A DNA stretch of 53,972 nucleotides from Magnetococcales bacterium (GCA_015234115.1 JADFWP010000015.1:1-53972); one strand, 5' to 3'; shown: positions 1-8,585, counted from the stretch's first letter. Numbers and translations: made by a program. Notes: generated by a model from the letters alone, not told the origin.

Positions 1-16
1 GTCAATAATCACCTTG

Positions 17-676
17 TCAAGGCTTGGCACCTTTGTTTCTGATCTGAACGGTTACATCTGTTCTATGTGATGATAGAATCAGGTATCCGTTACCATCTCC
101 AAATGTTAGATCCATGTCTCCGGCTACCGATAGCAAACCGTGATAACGATCAATTTCTTCCTCAGCAAGAATAATTGGATATTCAATTAGACCGGTTTTA
201 TCTTCAAGAATCCAATCTCCTCCTAATGCCATATTGCCTGTAGCATTCATTGAAGCCGCCACATCGGCACCGGTCAATTGGGACAACGCCTGAACGAATC
301 GGCTGCCGCCTTCTCCTTGCGCCACATCGCAGCCATACAGCAGCAGATCGGCATCCGGGGTGAGTGCATCGCGCCAGGAAAAAAGAGCGGTGGAATACGC
401 GGAGAGATTATCCAGGGAGAGATGCCGGGAACCGAGTTGCAATTGGCCGGGCGCACCGTGGGAGAGGATGTGAATCGCAGAAATATTTTGATGTTTTTCC
501 AATACCGAGGTGATCTGAGTCACCCCGTCCTGACCCGCATCCAGCCTCACCACCAGGGCATTGGCGGCAATCCCGGACAACAGACCTACCGGATCCGGCA
601 CAGCCGCATCGATGAAGACGATTTCACTCGGGGGGGGGATGGAAATAACTGATTGATTAATAATATTATTTGCCAT
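17..676 (-). CDS. DUF4347-domain surface protein, short or truncated
   Basis: This 219-residue protein is almost entirely a DUF4347 domain (about residues 18-180). Visible motifs are IHILSHGAPGQLQLG, LLLYGCDVAQGEGG, GADVAAS and GGDWILE. In known proteins this domain sits at the N-terminus of very large secreted adhesins or RTX/cadherin-type proteins and is followed by repeats. Here the domain runs into GDMDLTFGDGNGY, which resembles the start of a delta-60 repeat, and then stops 16 bases from the window edge. The gene may therefore be the head of a broken larger gene. The start ATG has AGGAG seven to eight bases upstream and a good promoter further up. A run of nine C falls at codons 13-16. 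No signal peptide is visible. Domain call is firm; whether the protein is complete is unknown. Confidence 0.75.
   Translation of the reverse strand: MANNIINQSVISIPPPSEIVFIDAAVPDPVGLLSGIAANALVVRLDAGQDGVTQITSVLEKHQNISAIHILSHGAPGQLQLGSRHLSLDNLSAYSTALFSWRDALTPDADLLLYGCDVAQGEGGSRFVQALSQLTGADVAASMNATGNMALGGDWILEDKTGLIEYPIILAEEEIDRYHGLLSVAGDMDLTFGDGNGYLILSSHRTDVTVQIRNKGAKP
630..638 (-). repeat. C9 homopolymer inside the DUF4347 gene
   Basis: Nine C in the coding direction span the end of Ile13 through Pro16, about 40 bases after the start codon. A one-base slip would shift the frame and end the protein early. Such tracts near the 5' end of surface-protein genes are a known basis of phase variation; use of this one is inference. 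Confidence 0.6.
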
Positions 677-720
677 TTATTGTCTCCTGCTGCGGTCATG
701 GTGTGATTGACTGATCCATG

Positions 721-749
721 AGTATATTGCTTGGTTATATCATGGTCAA
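721..749 (-). promoter_or_regulatory. Sigma70-type promoter for the DUF4347 gene
   Basis: On the minus strand TTGACC (749-744) and TATACT (726-721) are separated by 17 bases. Transcription would start near 714, leaving a leader of about 40 bases before the ATG at 676. Each box differs from consensus at one position. Confidence 0.55.
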
Positions 750-862
750 GGCTGCCATGCGTTCCAGGCGATTTTGAAACATCAAGTCGCATTAATGGAT
801 GACTCCTGAAAGGTGTGATGGAATCCCTGGCTGGAGCGGATGACCATTCAGCCAACGAATGG

Positions 863-891
863 TTGTCTCATTGTACGATTGGCCGTATACT
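863..891 (+). promoter_or_regulatory. Sigma70-type promoter for the coiled-coil PD-(D/E)XK gene
   Basis: TTGTCT (863-868) and TATACT (886-891) are separated by 17 bases, placing the transcript start near 898, about 45 bases before the ATG at 942. Confidence 0.5.
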
Positions 892-941
892 GGAGACGAC
901 TCGCAAGCAGCGCATTAAATGCCACAACCCGGAGAACCCCC

Positions 942-1607
942 ATGTCTCAGGCCCTGACCTTTGATGATGTCTGGAAAATGTTCCAGGAGACCGACCGTCG
1001 CTCCAAAGAGACCGACCGTCTGATCAAGGAAATCGCACTTCAGTCCAAAGAGACCGACCTCAAATTCCAGGAGACCGACCGCCGTTTCAAGGAGACCGAC
1101 CTCAAGTTCCAGGAGACCGACCGCCAGATCAAAGAACTCGCTCGTCAGTCCGAACTCCGGTCCAAAGAACTCGACCGCCGCCTCGGTCAACTGGGTGGAC
1201 GGCTGGGGGAGTTTGTGGAAGGGCTGGTCGCACCGGCCTGCGAAATCCTGTTCGAGCAGCGGGGTATTCCGATCCATCATGTCAGCCGCCGGGTGACGGC
1301 CAAACTCCCTGGAGGTCGCTTTATGGAAATCGATCTCCTGGTGGAAAATACCGATACCCTGGCCCTGGTCGAGGTGAAGAGCAAGATGACCGTGAAGGAT
1401 GTGGAGGAGTTCATGGAGGATTTGACGAATTTTCGGGAGTTTTTCCCCCGTTATGCGGACCTGAAGGTCATGGGGGCAATTGCGGCCATGGTGATCGAAG
1501 AGAACGTGATGCGCTTTGCCATCAACCAGGGACTGTTCGTCATCGTGCAGGCAGGCGACAACGTGCGCATGGCCAATGATCAAAATTTTGTGCCGCGCGC
1601 ATGGTGA
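942..1607 (+). CDS. Coiled-coil protein with PD-(D/E)XK nuclease-like domain
   Basis: The protein has 221 residues. The ATG at 942 follows GGAG by seven bases and gives the same N-terminus (FDDVWKMFQET) as a paralogue at 6975-7802, so the longer upstream reading was rejected. Residues 15-80 are a coiled coil of near-exact heptads of the type KETDRxx/QETDLKF. Residues 85-221 form a PD-(D/E)XK-like fold with MEIDLL (Asp131) and VEVKS (Glu144, Lys146), and the protein ends FVPRAW. Related uncharacterised proteins with a variable coil and this nuclease-like tail are known. Catalytic activity is not shown; the fold is inferred from the motif. An Rpn-type nuclease gene follows 67 bases downstream on the same strand and may be cotranscribed. 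Confidence 0.75.
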   Translation: MSQALTFDDVWKMFQETDRRSKETDRLIKEIALQSKETDLKFQETDRRFKETDLKFQETDRQIKELARQSELRSKELDRRLGQLGGRLGEFVEGLVAPACEILFEQRGIPIHHVSRRVTAKLPGGRFMEIDLLVENTDTLALVEVKSKMTVKDVEEFMEDLTNFREFFPRYADLKVMGAIAAMVIEENVMRFAINQGLFVIVQAGDNVRMANDQNFVPRAW

Positions 1608-1674
1608 GTATGAGTTCCAGCTACACTGCCAACGGATCCCCGTCATCGACTCTCTCCCACTGCCAGAACACACC

Positions 1675-2664
1675 ATGCCCAACAGGCTCGACAACGATTC
1701 CAGCTACAAGCTGCTTTTTTCCCATCCCGAGATGGTGCGGGATCTGATCCTGGGTTTTGTTCACGGGGACTGGGTGGCGCGTCTCGACTTTTCCACCATG
1801 GAAAAGGTGAATGGCCTGTTTGTCGGGGACGAATTCCGTGATCGGGAGGATGATGTCATCTGGCGACTGCGTTTTGGCGATGCCTGGCTGTATGTGTATA
1901 TCCTGTTGGAATTTCAGACCTGGATCGACGACTTCATGCCCCTGCGGGTGGGCGATTACATGTTTTCCCTGTACCAGGATCTGCGCAAGGCCAAACAGTT
2001 ACCGGACAAAAAATTACCCCCCATTTTGCCGGTTGTGATCTATACTGGGAAACAAAAATGGGATGCTCCGCTGGATGTCAACGAGATGATCGTCCCGCTC
2101 CCTGGCCTGGATGTTTATCAACTCCACATGCGCTATCTGCTCCTGGATGTGACCACCATGGCGGAATCGGAGTTGGAGTCTTTGCGCAATCTGGCAGCGG
2201 TGCTGTTCCGTCTGGAGAAGAGCCGATCTGTGGAGACGGTCCGGGAGTTGGTCAACACCCTGCAAGAGTGGTTGCAAGCGCCCGAGCAGGCCAGTCTGCG
2301 CCGGGCCTTCGCCATATGGCTGAGACGGGTCTTGTTGCCAAAACGTCTGCCGAAGAGTGAAATTCCAGAAATAACCAACCTGTATGAGGTGGGCACCATG
2401 TTAGCCGAAACCGTTCAAGAGTGGGTCAAACCGTGGATGGATCAGGGGCGTCAGGAGGGGCGTCAGGAGGGGCGTCAGGAGGGGCGTCAGGAGGGGCGTC
2501 AGGAAGAAGCCGCTGCCATGCTCCTCAAACAGATGCGCCGCAAATTCGGCCCGACACCAGATGGCGTGATCGACAAGGTGAGGTCGGCCAATCTGGAACG
2601 GATTGAAATCTGGAGCGACAATTTCGTGTTTGCCAACTCCATCGAGGAGGTGTTTGCCTCCTGA
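1675..2664 (+). CDS. Rpn-family recombination-promoting nuclease (PD-(D/E)XK)
   Basis: The protein has 329 residues. The start at 1675 gives MPNRLDNDSSYKLLFSHPE, the typical beginning of the Rpn/transposase-like family (PF04754). The nuclease core shows REDDVIWRL (Asp60 region), then LLEFQ (Glu79-Phe-Gln81) and a later VVIYTGKQKW segment that is also typical. Family members are DNA endonucleases that stimulate RecA-independent recombination; some act as phage-defence or toxin-like genes. The C-terminal part holds five GRQE units encoded by a 12-bp tandem repeat, then a basic helical tail. An AGGAG-type ribosome site is not clear upstream. The gene ends 48 bases before a strong palindromic terminator and converges on mrcA. 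Confidence 0.8.
   Translation: MPNRLDNDSSYKLLFSHPEMVRDLILGFVHGDWVARLDFSTMEKVNGLFVGDEFRDREDDVIWRLRFGDAWLYVYILLEFQTWIDDFMPLRVGDYMFSLYQDLRKAKQLPDKKLPPILPVVIYTGKQKWDAPLDVNEMIVPLPGLDVYQLHMRYLLLDVTTMAESELESLRNLAAVLFRLEKSRSVETVRELVNTLQEWLQAPEQASLRRAFAIWLRRVLLPKRLPKSEIPEITNLYEVGTMLAETVQEWVKPWMDQGRQEGRQEGRQEGRQEGRQEEAAAMLLKQMRRKFGPTPDGVIDKVRSANLERIEIWSDNFVFANSIEEVFAS
2449..2508 (+). repeat. 12-bp tandem repeat, five units, in the Rpn gene
   Basis: Four exact units of CGTCAGGAGGGG and one degenerate unit encode GRQE repeats in frame. Copy-number change would add or remove four residues without shifting the frame. Each unit also contains an AGGAGGGG ribosome-binding-like string. Confidence 0.9.
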
Positions 2665-2712
2665 CCTGGGCGATCCCCACACAAACCGCGCCCATTTCAA
2701 AACAAACCATTG

Positions 2713-2764
2713 AAAAAAAGAGGGGGTCTGGGGGATTCGTCCCCCAGACCCCCTCTTTTTTTTT
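2713..2764. terminator. Palindrome copy A, bidirectional terminator
   Basis: A perfect stem of about 23 bp (left arm 2713-2735, loop TTCG, right arm 2740-2762) has a core of GGGGGTCTGGGGGA, with an A-run on one side and a T-run on the other. It lies between the convergent Rpn and mrcA genes and fits a Rho-independent terminator for both strands. It is also one copy of a dispersed palindrome family (20723-20780, 28140-28254). Confidence 0.85.
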
Positions 2765-2771
2765 AATGGTT

Positions 2772-5591
2772 TCAGTAAAGCCCGCCGTCCATCTCCCCCT
2801 GGCCATGACGACCGCCACCCGGAGCCACCGGAGGCGTTACCGTCCCGCCACCACCACTCCCCCAACTGCTGCCCCCCCGCGCCGGCTTGCCCGCCGGAGC
2901 CGCAGGCGTACCCCACGAAGACGACGGGACACCAGGATCATCCTCACCCAAAGACTCGCCCGCCGCGCCACTGCTCCCCTCCTCATGGGTCGCCGCAGCG
3001 GCCAGAGGCGTCTGACCCGGCTTGAACGCCTCGAAAACCCGATGGGTCGTACCGGCATCCGGCAGAGTCCCGGTCTCGGCATCGATCTCCTCCAACGAAA
3101 TCCCCGGCGGCACGGCAAAATCGGTCGCAGGCTGCCCCTGCAACGCCTCTTGCATGTAATCCATCCAGATCGGCAACGCCGCCGTGCCGCCGGTCTCGCC
3201 GAGAATGGAGAAATCATCCATGCCCACCCAAACCCCGGCCACCAGCGACGGGGCGATCCCCATGAACCAGGCATCCCGATAATCGTTGGTGGTGCCGGTC
3301 TTGCCCGCAATCGGCCGATTGAGCGCCAGCGCCTTGCGCGCGGTGCCATAACGCACCACCCCCTTCATCAACCCCACCACCTGATAGACACTGGCCGGAT
3401 TCAAGGTCGGCTTGCCGAATTTCGGCGAACTGGGCGCCTCGCCAGCCTGGGGAATGATCCGCTCCGGCTCCTGATGACACAACAGACAGTCCCCGCCCCC
3501 ATGCCGGAAAATGGTCCGTCCGAACCGGTCCTGCACCCGGGCGATGTAAACCGGCTCGACCCGCTTGCCGCCGTTGGCAAATACCGCATAGGCCGCCGTC
3601 ATCTTGAGCGGCGAAAAACCCAATGACCCCAGGGAGAGCGACAGATCCTGCCGGTCCGCAGGCACATCCAGCCCGAAATTCTTCAAATACGAGGCGATAT
3701 AGGGAATGCCGATGCTCTTGGCCAGCCGGACAGTCACCAGATTGCGCGAATGGGTCAAGGCCACGCGAATCGTGGTGGGTCCGAAGTATTTCTTCTCGTA
3801 GTTTTCCGGCTGCCACACCTTGGACTCACCGGTATTCGGATCCCGATAGGTGATGGGCAACGGACTGTCGTCGATCTTGTCTACCGGGGAGAACCCCTTG
3901 TCCATGGCTGCGGTGTAGATGAACGGCTTGAAAGAGGAACCGGGCTGGCGCATGCTCTGAATGGCGCGGTTGAATTCGCTGCGCCCGAAATCATAGCCTC
4001 CCACCATGGCCAACACCTGCCCGGTATGCGGGTCCATGCTGACCAGAGCCGCTTCGGCCACCGGATCCTGGGCCAGGAGATAATAATTCCGCTTGCCTTC
4101 GGGCGGATCGACCAGAATCACATCCCCCGGACTCAACAGATCGGCGATCTTCTTGGGAGCGGGTCCGAGATCCTTGCCATCGCGACTGTCCTTGGCATCC
4201 TTGCGCCGTGGACGCGCCCATTTCACCCCCTCCATGGTGAGCGGCACCTCCTTGCCCGAGGTGAGCATCAACAAGGCAGCCCCCTGCTGCTTGGGCACTT
4301 CGAGGACCAGAGCCTGCACAAACCCGCCAGCCGTGGGCTGACTCTTTTCATGACTCTTGATCCAGGCGGAACGGCCATACGGACCGACATCCGTCACATG
4401 GGTCAATGGACCGCGATAGCCATGACGACGGTCGTATTCCAGCAATCCCTTGCGCACCGCATGCTGGGCAATACGCTGCAACCGGGGATCCAGGGCGGTA
4501 TGCACCTCCAGACCACCGTTGAACAACTGATCGCTGCCCCACTCCTCCAGAATGGTACGACGCACATGTTCCAGATAATAAGGGGCGATCTGTTCCAAAG
4601 ACTCCTTGGGCCGGACCAGATTGAGCGGCGCTTCGATGGCCTCCGCCGCCTCTTCAGCCGTGGCCAGCCCCAGCTCCACCATGCGGTTGAGCACCAGTTT
4701 CTGACGCGCCTTGGCCTTTTCGGGATCACGCCACGGACTGTAATAGCTCGGGGCCTTGGGCAGACCAGCCAGCATGGCCATCTGCCCCAGACTCAATTCG
4801 GAGACATCCCGGGCAAAATAGGCATGCGCCGCCGCCCCCATGCCATAGGCCCCGGCTCCCATGTAGATCTGATTGAAATACAACTCCAGAATTTCATCCT
4901 TGGTGAAACGCTTTTCGATCTGAAACGACAGAATGATCTCCTTGATCTTGCGCTCCATGCTCTTGATGGAGGTCAGAAGAAAGGTGCGGGCCACCTGCTG
5001 GGTGATGGTGGAAGCCCCCTGCTTGCGTCCTCCGGCCTTGAGATTGGTGACCACGGCACGCGCAATGCCGGTCATATCGATACCGGGATGCTGGTAGAAC
5101 CGGGAATCCTCGATGGCCAACAAGGCATCGATCAACCGCTGAGGCATCTCGGAACGGGGGATGAACAGCCGGCGCTGGATGTAAAACTCGCCCATCAGTT
5201 GATAATCCCGCGCATAGACGCGGGTGAGCAGATTGGGACGATAATCGGCCAGACCGTTCAGGGTGGGCAGTCCCTCGGAGAAATGCTGATAGACCCCCCA
5301 GGCCAGCCCGATTCCGGCCAATAACATGAGAAAACCAAGCAAAAACAGTCTCTTTGTCCAGCGCCAGAACCAGCCGGAACCGGATTTTCTGGGCGGTTTG
5401 ACCGGAGGTTTGGCCGGAGGCTTGGCTGCGGATTTGACCGCAGGTCGGCTGGCAGCAGACGATGCCACCGGTTCCGGCGCTTGCCGATCGATGACCAGAT
5501 CCGGTTCAACCGGTCCTCCGGGAACCGGGTCGAAGAGATCCGGTTCGATGACGCCCCTGCCCGGATCGCCTGGTTTGCGTACCGTACCCAT
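2772..5591 (-). CDS. mrcA: Penicillin-binding protein 1A, bifunctional murein synthase
   Basis: The protein has 939 residues from the ATG at 5591; an extra 34 upstream residues in the open frame look non-native. An N-terminal cytoplasmic stretch rich in Pro and Lys (about 50-72) precedes one membrane anchor (about 80-101). The GT51 glycosyltransferase domain shows AIEDSRFYQHPGID (catalytic Glu near 161), GASTITQQVAR and ELYFNQIYMG. The transpeptidase domain shows SSFK (Ser near 552), SRN and KTGTT (near 764). It polymerises and crosslinks peptidoglycan on the outer face of the inner membrane. Between the SRN and KTG motifs lies a loop with CLLCH. The C-terminal 100 residues are Gly/Pro/Ser-rich, low-complexity and probably disordered. 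The gene is divergent from aroB. Confidence 0.95.
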   Translation of the reverse strand: MGTVRKPGDPGRGVIEPDLFDPVPGGPVEPDLVIDRQAPEPVASSAASRPAVKSAAKPPAKPPVKPPRKSGSGWFWRWTKRLFLLGFLMLLAGIGLAWGVYQHFSEGLPTLNGLADYRPNLLTRVYARDYQLMGEFYIQRRLFIPRSEMPQRLIDALLAIEDSRFYQHPGIDMTGIARAVVTNLKAGGRKQGASTITQQVARTFLLTSIKSMERKIKEIILSFQIEKRFTKDEILELYFNQIYMGAGAYGMGAAAHAYFARDVSELSLGQMAMLAGLPKAPSYYSPWRDPEKAKARQKLVLNRMVELGLATAEEAAEAIEAPLNLVRPKESLEQIAPYYLEHVRRTILEEWGSDQLFNGGLEVHTALDPRLQRIAQHAVRKGLLEYDRRHGYRGPLTHVTDVGPYGRSAWIKSHEKSQPTAGGFVQALVLEVPKQQGAALLMLTSGKEVPLTMEGVKWARPRRKDAKDSRDGKDLGPAPKKIADLLSPGDVILVDPPEGKRNYYLLAQDPVAEAALVSMDPHTGQVLAMVGGYDFGRSEFNRAIQSMRQPGSSFKPFIYTAAMDKGFSPVDKIDDSPLPITYRDPNTGESKVWQPENYEKKYFGPTTIRVALTHSRNLVTVRLAKSIGIPYIASYLKNFGLDVPADRQDLSLSLGSLGFSPLKMTAAYAVFANGGKRVEPVYIARVQDRFGRTIFRHGGGDCLLCHQEPERIIPQAGEAPSSPKFGKPTLNPASVYQVVGLMKGVVRYGTARKALALNRPIAGKTGTTNDYRDAWFMGIAPSLVAGVWVGMDDFSILGETGGTAALPIWMDYMQEALQGQPATDFAVPPGISLEEIDAETGTLPDAGTTHRVFEAFKPGQTPLAAAATHEEGSSGAAGESLGEDDPGVPSSSWGTPAAPAGKPARGGSSWGSGGGGTVTPPVAPGGGRHGQGEMDGGLY

Positions 5592-5763
5592 GGTGGATTT
5601 CAACCTTGTTTGATGCGATGAACGAGACAAAAGGGAGGGACGCGACCAAAAAGGGGGGATTGCCAGCGCCCATCCTCTTCCAGTAAAGTGCATCTGATTT
5701 GTAGACGATTCAGCCCCATCCGTCCAGATCCCTCATACCAAAAAACAGCTCCGAGGCCATCGC

Positions 5764-6876
5764 ATGTCCCCGACCACCCTGCCCGCACGCCAACTCACCG
5801 TGGATCTTGGTCCACGCTCCTATGATATTCTCATCGGTTCCGGCATTCTGGCCGAACTCGGCACCGCGTTGCAATCCCGCTTTCGCGGCCAACGGCTGGC
5901 GGTGGTCAGCAACGAAACCGTGGCCCCGCTCTACCTGGCCCAGACCCGCAGCGCGCTGGAACAGGCCGGATACCGGGTCACTCCGATCATCCTGCCCGAT
6001 GGGGAAACCTACAAGAACTGGACCACACTGCAACGCATCTTCGACACCCTGATCGAAAACCGCTTTGAACGGGGAGACGGGCTGCTGGCTCTGGGCGGCG
6101 GGGTGATCGGCGACATGACCGGCTTCGCGGCGGCCTGTCACCAGCGCGGGGTGCCCTTCATCCAGGTGCCGACCACGCTGCTGGCCCAGGTCGATGCCTC
6201 GGTGGGCGGCAAAACCGGCATCAACCATGCGCTCGGCAAGAACCTGATCGGCGCCTTTCATCAACCCTGTCTGGTGCTCATGGACGCAACCACCCTGACC
6301 ACCCTGCCCCATCGGGAACGCCTCGCCGGTCTGGCCGAGGTGATCAAATACGGGGTGATCTGGGATGCGGAACTGTTCGCCCGACTGGAAACCCAACTGG
6401 CAGAAATTCTCGCCGCCACCGCCGAACCGGTCATTGATCTGCTCTACCGCTGCTGCGCGATCAAGGCGGCGGTCGTGGCCATGGACGAACGGGAGCAGGG
6501 CACCCGCGCGCTCTTGAATTTCGGCCACACCTTTGGCCACGCCATCGAATCCCTCACCGGCTACGATGGCTGGCTGCATGGCGAAGCCGTGGCTGCCGGC
6601 ATGGTGGTGGCCGCCCGTCTGGCCGCGCGCATCGGTCTCTGTCCTCCGGAGGACGCCGAACGGCTCCATACCCTGATCCGACGCGCCGGTCTGCCCACCC
6701 GCCTCCCTGCCCGCCCGGTGGAACACTACCTGGAAGCGATGATCCACGACAAAAAGGTCGAAGCCGGCAAAATCCGTTTTGTCCTGCCCACCCGCATCGG
6801 TCACGCCGTGGTGCGCGCCGACCTGACCACCGCCGACCTTCAGGCGGTACTGGCCGATCACATGGGAGATCCCTGA
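5764..6876 (+). CDS. aroB: 3-dehydroquinate synthase
   Basis: The protein has 370 residues, normal for the family. It converts DAHP to 3-dehydroquinate, step two of the shikimate pathway, using NAD and a divalent metal in the cytoplasm. Motifs: ALGGGVIGDMTGF (NAD site), PTTLLAQVDASVGGKTGIN, HALGKNLIGAFHQP, LAEVIKYGVI and FGHTFGHAIES followed by LHGEAVAAGM, which carry the metal ligands. The start ATG is preceded by GAGG about seven bases away. It is divergent from mrcA. The shikimate kinase gene (aroK), often adjacent in proteobacteria, is absent here. Confidence 0.96.
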   Translation: MSPTTLPARQLTVDLGPRSYDILIGSGILAELGTALQSRFRGQRLAVVSNETVAPLYLAQTRSALEQAGYRVTPIILPDGETYKNWTTLQRIFDTLIENRFERGDGLLALGGGVIGDMTGFAAACHQRGVPFIQVPTTLLAQVDASVGGKTGINHALGKNLIGAFHQPCLVLMDATTLTTLPHRERLAGLAEVIKYGVIWDAELFARLETQLAEILAATAEPVIDLLYRCCAIKAAVVAMDEREQGTRALLNFGHTFGHAIESLTGYDGWLHGEAVAAGMVVAARLAARIGLCPPEDAERLHTLIRRAGLPTRLPARPVEHYLEAMIHDKKVEAGKIRFVLPTRIGHAVVRADLTTADLQAVLADHMGDP

Positions 6877-6974
6877 TTCCAAAGAAGTGGCGCACCCGGA
6901 CCGCAGGGACGGACGGAACCGAATCGGTTTCATCCGGGCATACATAACCGGTCACAGTCCGCCAGATTGCTGCA

Positions 6975-7802
6975 CTACCAACTTCTGGGCACGAAATCCG
7001 GGGCATTGGCCAATTGCACGCTGTCGCCGGTCTGGGCGATGACGAACAGCCCTTTTCTCATAGCAAAGAGATCCGCTTCCGAGGCGATCACCATGCCGGC
7101 GACCGCGCCATAGACCTGACAATTGGCAAAGCGTGGGAAAAATCGCTTGAATGCGGTCAAACGGTCCAAATGATCTTGGACATCTTCGGCGGTCAGGTGG
7201 CTTTTGACCTCGATCAATACCGCATCCACCGTATTGGCCAGCAGGATATCGATTTCCATGCGCTTGCCGTCCACGACTTTCTTTGCCCGACCGAAAACCT
7301 CATCCACCTGGAGGCCTCGCGCCTGAAACATGGCGAGGCAGGAGGGCTTGATCATCTCTTCGATGAATTGGCCCAATCGACCGCCCAACTCGCCGATCTG
7401 TTTGCCGACCGCCTTGATCTGGAGATCGGTCTCCCGCATCTGGCGAGCGTTCTCCTGTAGTTGGCGGTCCGTCTCCGCGCGCGACTCCCGCATCTGGCGC
7501 TCCGTCTCCGCGCGCGACTCCCGCATCTGGTGCTCCGTCTCCGCGCGCGACTCCCGCATCTGGCGGTCGGTCTCCTGCATGCGGCGGTCCGTTTCCGCTC
7601 GGCGCTCCCGATCCTCGCGGTCCATCTCCTGCATGCGGCGGTCCGTTTCCGCTCGGCGCTCCCGGTCCTCGCGGACCATCTCCTGCATGCGGCGATCCGT
7701 TTCCGCTCGGCGCTCCCGATCCTCGCGGACCATCTCCTGGAATTGCAGTCGGGTCTCCTGAAACATTTTCCAGACATCATCAAAAGTCACGGCGTGCGAC
7801 AT
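6975..7802 (-). CDS. Coiled-coil protein with PD-(D/E)XK nuclease-like domain, paralogue 2
   Basis: The protein has 275 residues. The ATG at 7802 is preceded by AGGAG with an eight-base spacer; an in-frame GTG at 7811 overlaps that site and is less likely. The N-terminus (VTFDDVWKMFQET) and C-terminus (FVPRSW) match the protein at 942-1607, as does the PD-(D/E)XK-like core MEIDIL (Asp185) and IEVKS (Glu198, Lys200). The coil differs: three 18-residue units (residues 23-76, built on REDRERRAETDRRMQ) are followed by three 11-residue units (81-113, MRESRAETE type). The coil has therefore grown by in-frame tandem duplication while the ends stayed fixed. It converges on aroB without a visible terminator. 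Function unknown; nuclease activity is inferred from the motif only. Confidence 0.75.
   Translation of the reverse strand: MSHAVTFDDVWKMFQETRLQFQEMVREDRERRAETDRRMQEMVREDRERRAETDRRMQEMDREDRERRAETDRRMQETDRQMRESRAETEHQMRESRAETERQMRESRAETDRQLQENARQMRETDLQIKAVGKQIGELGGRLGQFIEEMIKPSCLAMFQARGLQVDEVFGRAKKVVDGKRMEIDILLANTVDAVLIEVKSHLTAEDVQDHLDRLTAFKRFFPRFANCQVYGAVAGMVIASEADLFAMRKGLFVIAQTGDSVQLANAPDFVPRSW
7464..7736 (-). repeat. 54-bp x3 and 33-bp x3 coding tandem repeats
   Basis: Positions 7575-7736 hold three 54-bp units and 7464-7562 three 33-bp units, both in frame within the coiled-coil gene. They encode 18- and 11-residue periods. 18 equals one heptad plus one hendecad, so coil phase is kept when units are gained or lost. 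Confidence 0.85.
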
Positions 7803-8164
7803 GGCGGGCACTCCTGGTTTGGGGCAACGATGAACGACAGGATACCTCTTTCCGGTGTCTCATGGAATGATTTTCTGGTGACGCATGATCAAAGATCTCC
7901 AAGCCACAACCATTGCGGGTTCTGGCTCAAAGGCGGCGCCTGCGGCAAAGCGCACCAAAGGCCAAACTCCCAAGAGGCTCTCGCCCCTGGACCCCACTGA
8001 CCAACGCCGCAGTGGTGAAGCCGCCAGGATACCCGGTTGAACCAGCAGACCATCCAGATCACCGGCGACAGAATCTGCGAGCAGAATTTTGCTTGTATTC
8101 AGCCCCTGCGCATGTTTCAATTCGAAGCGGCTCCCCCCATAAAATACCCGGCTCCCGAGAATCC
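7803..8164. other. Intergenic region, 362 bases
   Basis: This gap lies between the divergent coiled-coil gene and the sxtJ-like gene. It contains one copy of the GC-rich dispersed repeat (7926-8005). I see no convincing promoter boxes, RNA gene or conserved open frame in the rest. Confidence 0.6.
7926..8005 (+). repeat. GC-rich dispersed repeat, copy 1 (short form)
   Basis: This copy runs from CTCAAAGGCGGCGCCTGCGG to CCCCTGGACCCCACTGACC. It matches the copies at 26218-26343 (same strand) and 36232-36348 (opposite strand) but lacks the internal CGACCGGGAGGCGCGCC segment and the duplicated CCCCTGG segment. Confidence 0.8.
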
Positions 8165-8578
8165 ATGGTGATGACTGACGAATCGCATCCGGAACAATTG
8201 CCGAGCAACAAAAATTTTGGTTATTTTTTTGCCGTCCTCCTTGCCCTGGGTGGCGTTTACGTCACCGGGAAGTTGCACAGCCTGTGGGGGGTGGTCTGGT
8301 TGCTGGCTGCCGCCTTGCTGGCTGCCGTCACGGTGCTCGCCCCCCACCGACTGGCCCCCCTGAACCGGCTCTGGTTCGCGCTCGGCCTGCTGCTGGGACG
8401 CATCGTCCGGCCCATTGTCCTGGGCATCCTCTTTTTCGCCCTGATCACACCGATCGCGCTGATCATGCGGATGGCCAGACGCGATGCGCTCCGCCTGCGC
8501 CGCTCCAGTCTTCCCTCCCTCTGGCTGACGCGCGCACCGGAAAGTTTCACACCCGACTCCTTCAAACGGCCATTCTGA
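8165..8578 (+). CDS. SxtJ-family membrane protein
   Basis: The protein has 137 residues from ATG 8165; a second ATG at 8171 is possible. Three hydrophobic segments (about 18-38, 41-60 and 70-98) are followed by a basic helix (RMARRDALRLRRSS) and a tail ending SFTPDSFKRPF. This layout matches SxtJ-type proteins, named from the saxitoxin cluster but widespread beside carbamoyltransferases. The molecular role is unknown. The DUF5989-type gene starts seven bases after the stop and the carbamoyltransferase follows, so the genes form an operon. Family assignment rests on the combination of sequence pattern and neighbours. Confidence 0.75.
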   Translation: MVMTDESHPEQLPSNKNFGYFFAVLLALGGVYVTGKLHSLWGVVWLLAAALLAAVTVLAPHRLAPLNRLWFALGLLLGRIVRPIVLGILFFALITPIALIMRMARRDALRLRRSSLPSLWLTRAPESFTPDSFKRPF

Positions 8579-8585
8579 GACGAAC

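Noticed and set aside
2772-5591. CLLCH in PBP1A as a haem c site
   Set aside because: A CxxC-type pair in this loop is common in proteobacterial PBP1A, and the rest of the domain is a normal transpeptidase.
7464-7736. Possible CRISPR array or satellite
   Set aside because: The units are directly adjacent, have no unique spacers and stay in frame inside a coiled-coil protein.
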